Position numbers and translations under genes: made by a program
The notes under the pieces: model-generated
What the model was told of the DNA's origin: nothing
Database searches by the model: none
Seen by the model: the letters and a program-made list of their open reading frames with translations, nothing else
Source of the DNA: Adenophora triphylla var. japonica
Lineage: Eukaryota; Streptophyta; Magnoliopsida; Asterales; Campanulaceae
Reading direction: 5' to 3'
Assembly: GCA_022495995.1 (NCBI GenBank)
Contig: JAFEMH010002494.1
Coordinates: 124,001 to 188,000, forward strand
Length of the DNA: 64,000 nt
In this document: one piece after another, positions 56,446-64,000 of the stretch
Layout: the number at the start of each line of letters is the position of its first letter
How positions within the stretch are numbered: position 1 is the stretch's first letter

Positions 56446-57411
56446 ACGCCGTTTTAACCCGTGATTACTTCTCTTACGGAAAGAGAAGAGGATCGAGGGG
56501 CTAAAACGTATCGGACCCTGTTAGACGGAGGCGTCTACATTTTGACAATGACGTTCGAAACAGTTATAGCGACTGGCGCGTAAACCGAGACTAACGGAAG
56601 ATTCGAGAGAGAGGGAGTTGTACCTATGGCTAGGGTCGACTCCTTTGGCTCGGGAGGTGTGCACGGGACACGGAAAGTTATTCGAAAGGTTGTTTCAAGT
56701 TGTAGGGTGCGTATTTGATCGAAATACGAAGGTTTCACGCGAATCGAGACAAAACGGGAGCTCGGGAGGGGTGGAAACCGGTTTGGACCGTGGGGTATGT
56801 GATTTTTGGTATTCAAAATCCTCTTTCTTGCCTTCGACAAAGAACTTCTATTTATAGGGTGAAAATTGCAGTAGGAGTCCCACGACTTGGACTGAATTTC
56901 AGGGGTTTTGGGAATTTTGGAAATCTGGGACTTGCCGGCAATTTCAGAAAATTGCACAAAGTGAGTCCCACGGACTCGCTTGCAAATCGTGGGTATTTTG
57001 GTCTTTTGGCCTTGATTTGTGATTGACGAGTGACTAGAGGGAGGTGACATGCAGGACACGTGTCCCGTGACTCACCGAAGTGTGGGAGTTCGTTCCCGGT
57101 CCCGGTTTTGTCCGTTTTTAAAATAACAGTCAGGAAATGTCCGAAACGCCCGAAAAGTCTTGGGAAAATGCGTTTTTCGGGAAAGCCATACTTTTACGTG
57201 AGATGTCACGTGTTAAGTACGGTTTGACGTTGGGATGCACGGGCGCCCCGAGACGTCTCGTTGGCACGAACGGGAGTTTAACGAGTTCCGGTTAACCTGG
57301 AGCGGGCCAGTTAACGGATTTCGGTTAACTTTCTGACGGATTTGGACGATCCGAATTTGGGTACTTACAGCACCGGTACTATGTTGTCCCTTTTATCATT
57401 TTTTTTTCTAG

Positions 57412-58340
57412 GGGACAATGACTTATCATGTTTCTGTATTACCATTTTTTTTTTAGCTTTAACCATTTACAATGGTTTCAATAATCAAACAACATTCAAC
57501 ACTCTACATCACCTTCTCTCTCTTTCACCTAATAATTCAACACTCCATTCAATTTTTAATCCTACAATGATTTTGTTTAATAAAATTCAACACTCTTTCA
57601 ACTCATCATCCTATACCCCATCACTTTTATTTTATTTTATATTCTTTATTTTTATGATTAGTAAAATAATAATAATTATTATTATCATTTATAATTAAAA
57701 AAATGCTTCATACTTAATTAATTTTTTTAATTGCAATTAAATAAATACGAAAAATGACGATAATTATTATTAAAACAAAGAAAATTTACAAAAAAAAAAT
57801 TTACAATAAGCATACGACACAATATATATTATAATTCTGACCATTGAGTTGTCTCGTTAAGGAAAATACCAATTACAATTGTAAAGTAAATAAAGTTACA
57901 TTAGAATTCAAAAATCATAAAAAAATTCCAAGTGTACAAGGACATGTCAAAGTTGCAATTAAAATGCATAAAAGATGAGTAGGACCAGAAGTGTTGAAAA
58001 TGTAAGGCTAAGGTTTTGTACAGAAGATAAGCTAATGTGAGACATGAAGATCCATACTATTCATAAGTCGAGTGGTAGTCATTGACGGACTTCAAATAAA
58101 ATTACATACAGTTAATAAAAGTTGAGTGGTCGAAATTGACGGACTTCAAATAAAATTAAATACAGTTAATAAAAGTTGAGTGGTCGAAATTGACGGACTT
58201 CAAATAAAATTAAATACAATAAATAAAAGTAATACATCATTGCAGAAAAATGACATAAAGCTAGAAAACACATATTAAAGTAGTACATCATTGCAAAAAA
58301 ACCGAAATAAAGCTAGAAAACACACATTGAAAGTAATACA
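57412..58340. other. AT-rich non-coding DNA
   Basis: No gene is visible. At 58064-58225 a 54-bp unit (GAGTGGTCGAAATTGACGGA and ACTTCAAATAAAATTAAATA) is repeated three times; a looser 65-bp repeat with GTAATACATCATTGCA follows to 58350. Confidence 0.6.
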
Positions 58341-58349
58341 TCATTGAAA

Positions 58350-59016
58350 AATACAGGAAATTATTTTCCAAATAGTTCGACACCCAACATTTCAAAAAGT
58401 TGTCTGCTTCGATCATCAAGATGCTCCTTCGCACTTAACTTCAGCCACATTTTCATATTTTTACATTTGTTTGCCTCCTCTTGTTGTGTGAATATCTTGA
58501 CCAATCGTTCCAACTCTTTCTCTTTGAATTGTTTAAATTATTTCCACTCTTCGTTTACCACTTTCAAGCCTACTCCCTTATCTTTTTTTCTACTCTTTTT
58601 CTTAGCTGCCTTCCTTCCCATAGGACGAGGAATGGATCCAATCAATTTTGAATCACTTGATGGACTTTCACGTGCTCTCTTTCCACTGCTATCAGATCTC
58701 GTATTTCCTCCTACCTGACTTGCGTAATGTGGTTGATCTTGAAGAGCATGCCATTCTTGAATCAAAGTAAAATTGCCATTAGTAAGTACTGCTTTTATAC
58801 AGGTCATGAGCTTTTGTCAATACATCATTCTCCGACCACCCACTTTGTTGTGTACGCTTAGCGCTTTCATAAGCTCCTATCCATTTGCCCAATATTTTGT
58901 TGATATAATTATAATGATTTATGCAGACAATTAAATCACGGGGAGGGTCAAATGAGCAATGCTCGTTACAGCAAACCACTTCTACTATGTTGTCCCTTTT
59001 ATCATTTTTTTCTAGC
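58350..59016 (-). pseudogene. PIF/Harbinger ORF1-type (Myb/SANT-associated) gene remnant
   Basis: Minus-strand frames read YINKILGKWIGAYESAKRTQ, QSGWSENDVLTKAHDLYK, then FTLIQEWHALQDQPHYASQV and IPRPMGRKAAKKKSRKK, and a Lys/Glu-rich tail (about 58350-58540). This order is that of ORF1 of plant Harbinger elements, and of the NAM-associated C-terminal domain, in which GRK-AK basic blocks are usual. ORF1 proteins are DNA-binding partners of the transposase. The 5' side is cut by the CACTA end at 59017, and stops and a frame change divide the rest. No Harbinger transposase is seen. Confidence 0.7.
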
Positions 59017-59345
59017 ACTACTAGAAACTGCACCTTTATTGACGGAAATTTTCGTCGGTAAAGCTGAAACTTCGTCGGTAATGTCCCTTTAGCGACGGAA
59101 GGAGTTCGTCGGTAATTTCTGGTTCGTAATACCGACGGACGGATTGTCCGTCGGTAAACGCATTTTACTGTCGGAAATGATCCGTCGGTAAAAGAATCCG
59201 CCGGCCGATGATCGGCGTTATTGCCGGAGATATTACCGACGGAAATGTCCATCGGTAAAAAACGCAAAATTTCCGATGGACTTATCCGTCGATAAATCTA
59301 TTATCAGTTTTTATAAGTTTTTACCGACGGAAATGTCCGTCGGTA
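59017..59345 (+). mobile_element. CACTA (En/Spm) transposon terminus with subterminal repeats
   Basis: The sequence starts CACTACTAGAAACTGCACC, the typical terminal repeat, after TAG (a likely 3-bp target). It is followed by many direct and inverted copies of TTACCGACGGAAA, CGTCGGTAA and CCGTCGGTAA up to 59345, the subterminal repeats that bind TNPA-type proteins. The element extends to the right. No matching TTTCTAGTAGTG end is found before 63080, so its right end is probably beyond the LTR insertion there. Confidence 0.8.
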
Positions 59346-60380
59346 AATTGCACAAAATTAAAAAAAAAATTACTACGTTTAAAAAACCACATGCAACCTC
59401 TTCAATCACCAAAATACCAACATTCAAATACAACTCAATTAAACATTCACTAAAAACATAAAAAAACAAATTCAACATTCATCAAATCTCAAAACTAACA
59501 TAAAAACTACTTAAATTTGATTACAAGCCAAACAAAAACAGGTTTAAATACCACGACTAAATGAAACAGGCATACATCTTGTAAGAAGGATTATTCAGAG
59601 GGGAGGGGAGAGTGATTGAAGATTTTGAGGAACCTTGAAGCCTCAATCTCGCTGTCAAACAATCCAAGATAGATGTACCTACAACCAAATAGATGGTGGT
59701 AGAGATCTAGTTAAAGTAGAAGAACGTAAATGAAAAGCAATACTTCTTTTAAGGACAAGACTCAGGAAGAAAATGTAATTAGAGATCGAGTTAAAGTAGA
59801 AGAACGTAAATAAGAGAGGGAAGTATGACTATTTATTAGTCTAAAAGGACTGACAAAGACTTTTGACGACAAAGTATAAGCTAAAATTAAGAGATTATTT
59901 TTATTCAATCAAAGATGGAAGACAAGGTCTAGAATAATCCTTAGCTAAAGACATTACACTTTTTGTTTATTAGAAACAATGAAATTAAGCAGATCACTTC
60001 CATTTTATCTTTTGACTTGTTTGATTTTCTTGACCATATTATCTTCCCAACCTTATGTACAAGCACAAAAACATATATTTTAATGAAATATGGTGGATGA
60101 AAATAATATTTGATCAGTAAGTTTGTGTATTTTATAATAAAAGAAAAGAGAAAACTCAAGCATATAAAACAGCTGACGCGGCAGAAATATTTAACAGAAA
60201 GATATAAACACAAACTAAAATGTTCATTATTTTGGTCATGAAAATGTATGAAAAATAAGAACATGTGTGGTCATGCATATGATAAATTAAAGACATAAAT
60301 ACATACACAAACAGCTTTCTCAGAGATTTGATCAAGAAAATATATGGATCATGTGTGTACAAGTGTGTGGTTGTACGTAC
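59346..60380. other. AT-rich DNA between the CACTA end and the MADS exon
   Basis: No exon is recognised on the minus strand, where I- and K-domain exons of the MADS gene should follow. A direct repeat (GAGTTAAAGTAGAAGAACGT) occurs at about 59710 and 59790. Confidence 0.5.
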
Positions 60381-60562
60381 CTAGAGCAGGCATACTCAAA
60401 AAGCTTGCCAGTAGCAGAGAAGATGATGAGTCCAACTTCAGCATCACAAAGAACAGCAAGTTCTTCAGCTTTCTTGAGAAGCCCTCTTCTCCTCTTTGAA
60501 AATGTCACTTGCCTTGCTGTTATGTTGTCAATCTTCCTTATCTTAATATTCTCTCTTGCCAT
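60381..60562 (-). CDS. MADS-box first exon, SVP/StMADS11 type (rest of gene not found)
   Basis: The exon is 182 bases from ATG to the donor AG/GTACGTAC and encodes the complete MADS domain: [40 protein letters not shown], then [19 protein letters not shown] and a split Arg. Length and split codon are those of type II MADS genes. [23 protein letters not shown] and ATGKLFE point to the SHORT VEGETATIVE PHASE/AGL24 clade of flowering regulators. No keratin-like domain follows downstream for 3 kb, and the region beyond is foreign transposon DNA. It is a lone exon, probably captured, or the head of a gene with a giant intron. The frame is intact. Confidence 0.85.
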
Positions 60563-62210
60563 TTTTTATCACTACACAACACATAAATGTACCTCAAAAA
60601 TAATTAAAGCAATTCTTTGGAAATACCCACATACAAAAACATGATTTTCCATAACTTGAAGATCTCTGAAATTACAATCATAAATAGCAATTCTTTACCG
60701 AATTCTACAGTCTACAGTGTTATTTTCATCTTATATGCCGAGAAAATGAAATAATCTACCTCTTACAACTGTCGGTTGAACACGTTACATTTGAAACTCC
60801 AGGTTCTTGGTAGGTAAGTTAAGATGTGCATTACAATTTACAATAATTACAGATCAAACCGTGGAAAGCAAGACTTCGAAGCACAGTCATTTCAACCCCA
60901 ACTAAACAAAAAAATTGCAGGAAACATATAGAGCATACATTTTGCCATAACCCTATTATATTCCCCTACTGAAACATATAGAGCATACATTTTGAAACTC
61001 CAGGTTCTTGGTAGGTAAGTCTTCAAATTAGTTCAAGAACCTCTCCCCAATCTCTCTTCCTGCAGAGATACACCCTACACAGAGACACTAACACACATAC
61101 ACATGTACGTACCTATATGTCTCTTTTGAGCCTTAAATTTATACCAAACTAAGGGTTGATTTGAACCAGCTCAGCCTAAGTTTTGTTTTTATATACCCGC
61201 GCTTAAAGAAGTTGGTTCTAAAAGTCAACCCGAAATCTAAGAAGAAAGAACACTCAATTCAATACATACAAGTGTTACAAATAAGTATTTTTCTTCTTTA
61301 CACCAGTATATATATAAAACATACACAATTGACCATTTCATTAAACTCCAGCAAGATTAAACATTCAAAATTTTTAATAAGCCATCCCTGTGACATAAAT
61401 TTGGGGTCCAGTTTGATTTTTTCCGATGTTAAAAAGGAGTCAAGAAATCACTCTAAATGCCATCATCTATTAGGTTTTAAAGTACAGATGAAGTATTACC
61501 TTCGAGGCTCAATCCCATTGATGAACCATCTCCATGATTACGCAGTACCGGTCCTCCATTCCGTAGTCATTTTGAAGCACGGACAATGGTTGCCTTCATG
61601 TAGAAAACCAGAAGGGAAATTTGAGAATACAAAGGGGTATGAAAAAGTTTGACTTTCAAATTTGACTTATAATGTGGAAAGGAAGGTGCATAATGTAGAT
61701 GATTATAAGTAAATAAAAAGCTATATCATACACACATACTTCCTTCAGCATCATATTTTGTGAGAGCACTGGAATTTGGGGGAATATACTTGGTCACTGA
61801 TCTGAGTCACAATTGGTACTGATACTTGTATCGGTAGGGGCTGCAATGGAAGTCATGATTATGGATCTTGAATTATACAACAAACTAAGTATTTCAGGCT
61901 GGAGCAATACAGGCATATGTGAATAATTTTGAAAAATCAAATACTCCAATATGAATTAGGTAGATAAGAAATAAGTGTGGATCATGTTTGGTCAGATAGA
62001 TTATTTCTGATGAAATACTATAAATATTCTTCTAAATTTTAGGGTTATTATACAGGAGCGGAGCCACCAAGGATTAATTACCCATATGTAATGCAATTTT
62101 TAAAAAGAGCAGCCTTTTCCGTTTATTTCCCTCAGATCCACTAGGGGAATGTTTACACCAGTACATACAAAATGCTTCATATCAAGTGTATTCTGTATCA
62201 CAACACATAC
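60563..62210. other. AT-rich DNA between the MADS and DRP3-like exons
   Basis: A 30-bp repeat (TTTGAAACTCCAGGTTCTTG and what follows) occurs at 60788 and 60990, with GAAACATATAGAGCATACAT at 60923 and 60971. A minus-strand open piece (about 61505-61560, GGPVLRNHGDGSSMGLSLE) ends at a donor-like GTAATAC, but I cannot assign it. Possibly 5' flank or UTR of the MADS exon. Confidence 0.45.
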
Positions 62211-62303
62211 CTCAGGCAGAAATAACGCAGATCTAGGACCAGTTGCATTCTGTATTGCAGTTCGGATGTCATCATCAGTTAAGTCCTCGCATGGATCCAC
62301 CTC
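62211..62303 (-). pseudogene. Isolated exon of a dynamin-related protein 3-like gene
   Basis: A 93-base exon with acceptor TTTCTGCAG and donor GTATGT encodes EVDPCEDLTDDDIRTAIQNA and TGPRSALFLPE. From memory this is a complete phase-0 exon of plant DRP3A/B, in the middle domain; DRP3 proteins divide mitochondria and peroxisomes. Neighbouring DRP3 exons (beginning VPFEVLVRRQ) are absent. The flanking exons come from other genes, so it looks captured rather than part of a working gene. Confidence 0.85.
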
Positions 62304-62751
62304 CTGCAGAAACAGAGATTATCAACTCTGAAAGATGGAATGTGACTTCAACCCTAGTACACTGTAATGTATACAGTTACTATAACAATACAACATTACT
62401 GAAATGATAATGCCTCCGTCCCAAAATGAATGTCCAAAAAATATTCAAATTTCACAAACTAGTACTGCCCTGTTCTAAGGGATAAGTAGTCTATTCATTA
62501 AGGGAAAATATCTCAAAAAAATGATTGGATGAAACAAAAAGGATACTTCAAATAGCTATCAAAATGGACACTTCAAATAGCTATCATATGTATATACATA
62601 TATATATATATATGTATATATATATGTATATATATATGTATATATACATATATATATACATATATATATATATATGTATATACATATGTATATACATATG
62701 TATATACATATGTATATACATATGTATATATATATGTATATACATATGTAT

Positions 62752-62837
<86 letters not shown>

Positions 62838-62996
62838 TGAGAGAGAGAGAGACTTGAAAATAAAACAACAGTTAACAAATATATGTCCCTACTCACAAAC
62901 ATTTGTTGATTTTTTATATCAACCAGGAAAATTGTACAGGGATGTATGTATGAGCATGCATACAGAAATAATAATGTAAATAATAATGTAGCCTAC
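62304..62996. other. Sequence between the DRP3-like and importin-like exons
   Basis: It holds a Stowaway-like single end (GCCTCCGTCCCAAAATGAAT, about 62411) and a large AT microsatellite. No exon is seen. Confidence 0.55.
62588..62836. repeat. AT-rich microsatellite (TA/ATATGTATA, then GA)
   Basis: About 230 bases of alternating purine and pyrimidine built from TATATACATATG-like units, ending in pure TA and a short GA run. Open frames reading Tyr-Ile repeats on both strands are artefacts. Confidence 0.95.
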
Positions 62997-63080
62997 CTGC
63001 TTAGCATCATCCCTGAACTTTTCCTTTCCAACAGCCATTCCAACCAAGCTAATGCATTCCATAGCTTTAGCTCGCAGCAT
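62997..63080 (-). pseudogene. Isolated, truncated exon of an importin-5-like gene
   Basis: It encodes MLRAKAMECISLVGMAVGKE and KFRDDAKQ, then a donor (CAG/GTAGGC). From memory this is a strongly conserved segment of importin-5/importin beta-3 (karyopherin, HEAT repeats), which carries proteins into the nucleus. Upstream the exon is cut at 63080, where an LTR begins with TGTGAGGACCCC. Downstream importin exons (starting VMEVLMSLQ) are missing; the next exon found belongs to a dynamin gene. Confidence 0.85.
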
Positions 63081-64000
63081 GTGAGGACCCCGACCCGGAA
63101 TCTACATGTGTCTCGAGCTGGAGCGTCCTCAAACTAACCCAAAAAATCCTAAACTTTAAAAACTTGATTTAACTTTCAAACATAAACACAACCATTTCAA
63201 AATACTCTGCTTCTTTCCACATTGGAGGAAGAGTTGACTAACTTTGAAAGTAGGAAATTGTTTTAGTTATAAAAAGGTATTGGTTATAACATAAAATTAA
63301 GATTTATAAATACAAACTCCGTAAATGAATTATACCAAAATACACTTTCTATGCCAACCTAATCATACCCCGACAATTCCCAAAATATAACTTCCAAACT
63401 CCTCACCGCCCTTACTTGGCCGGTCCGCCTGTCTCGAAATCTAAAAACAGTAGAGGGAGAGGGGTGAGAATAAATCTCAGCAAGCTATTATGAATGCAGC
63501 AATATGCCATATAAGATGCAACACATAACACGTTGCATATAACACATTGGAAAAGCTGTAAACACCTTACATTACCTTGGTTTACCTTTTCCCGTCTGAA
63601 CAATAGTCGTACAACATTGGGTATAATAATACTCCAATCTTAGTGAGCTTCTTAAGCAATACTCACATCTTATAAGACCCGTTTTTCAGGGAACCAAATA
63701 AGATAGTAGCAACTCTGTAAGGCTTTTGGCTCAATACAGATGCTATACCCCAACCCGCGCCACAGAAGGGGACGGTCACAGATATAACATAATCCGATCA
63801 CATTAGGTCACACTTCCATAATTGATCGTATTATGTTATACCCCCAAACATCAGCTGATTAACAAATTATCAAGCACATAATAGTTACTTGAAATATAAT
63901 CCACAAAGGGAACAAACAACATAGCAACATGGTAAAATATACTCATGTTCAACCAATATCATAGTGCAACATTTAATTAATACACTATGCATATAACCAT
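63080..64000 (+). mobile_element. LTR of an unidentified retrotransposon, running off the window
   Basis: It begins TGTGAGGACCCCGACCC, a common LTR start, precisely where importin homology stops. There is no coding sequence in the visible 920 bases. The other end and target duplication are outside the window, so LTR versus solo LTR cannot be decided. Confidence 0.55.

Larger units (their letters stand above)
54921..57369 (-). mobile_element. Tat-3: truncated Tat-type element, minus strand (5' LTR plus leader)
   Basis: On the minus strand an LTR runs from TGTAAGTACCC at 57369 to TTTCA at 55357 (2.0 kb), followed by a primer site (55337-55354) and 415 bases of leader. It then ends abruptly at the Tat-2 LTR. 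No coding domain remains. It does not continue on the far side of Tat-2, so a deletion or recombination removed the rest. Confidence 0.8.

Noticed and set aside
59941..60264. 107-residue Phe-rich minus-strand frame downstream of the MADS exon
   Set aside because: AT-rich and without I- or K-domain features; not a continuation of the MADS gene.
62408..62431. Stowaway MITE near the DRP3-like exon
   Set aside because: Only one end (CCTCCGTCCCAAAATGAA) is visible; without the inverted partner and TA pair it cannot be called an element.
62525..62902. Open frames of repeated Tyr-Ile-Cys on both strands
   Set aside because: They arise from the TA microsatellite.

Overview
This window is repeat-dense nuclear DNA of a flowering plant, probably a eudicot. 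There is no bacterial gene organisation. Genes have GT/AG introns, and the sequence is dominated by plant transposable elements: Ty3/gypsy elements of the Tat/Ogre lineage, a Mutator-like element, a Helitron, a CACTA end, and Harbinger and Stowaway MITEs. The only pieces of ordinary host genes are isolated exons. I cannot name the species.

Layout. 1-19409: an old Tat-type element (element A). Its integrase end, a 3' region with an antisense coiled-coil gene and its 3' LTR are visible. It is split by a complete 15-kb Tat-type element (Tat-1, 1071-16142, TSD CTTAC) and by a solo LTR (16534-17582, TSD CTACC). 19673-19894: an apparent first exon resembling plant chloride channel CLC-f. 20238-30157: a Mutator-like element with long terminal inverted repeats. 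It carries a broken plant-mobile-domain (PMD) gene, an intact three-exon gene resembling the OB-fold recombination factor HROB, and a broken MURA-type transposase. A Tourist MITE with a C-rich minisatellite sits in the first PMD intron. 31143-36801: a 5'-truncated Helitron on the minus strand. It has a Rep/helicase pseudogene and captured beta-xylosidase and PPR gene fragments fused at its 3' side. 36802-54920: a second, pol-bearing but degenerate Tat element (Tat-2). 54921-57369: a truncated third Tat-type element (Tat-3) on the minus strand. 57370-59016: remains of a PIF/Harbinger ORF1 gene. 59017 onward: a CACTA-type terminus, followed on the minus strand by isolated exons of an SVP-like MADS-box gene, a DRP3-like dynamin gene and an importin-5-like gene. 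The last is cut at 63080 by a further LTR that runs off the window.

How the parts relate. Tat-1 has LTRs, a primer site, a gag remnant and antisense ORFs but no reverse transcriptase or integrase. Tat-2 has the matching pol domains and shares leader and 3' blocks with Tat-1, so Tat-1 looks like a non-autonomous partner of Tat-2-like elements. Three DNA transposons (MULE, Helitron, CACTA) each appear to carry pieces of unrelated host genes, so the window reads as a gallery of gene capture and exon shuffling. The intact HROB-like reading frame inside an otherwise broken MULE is the most unexpected item.
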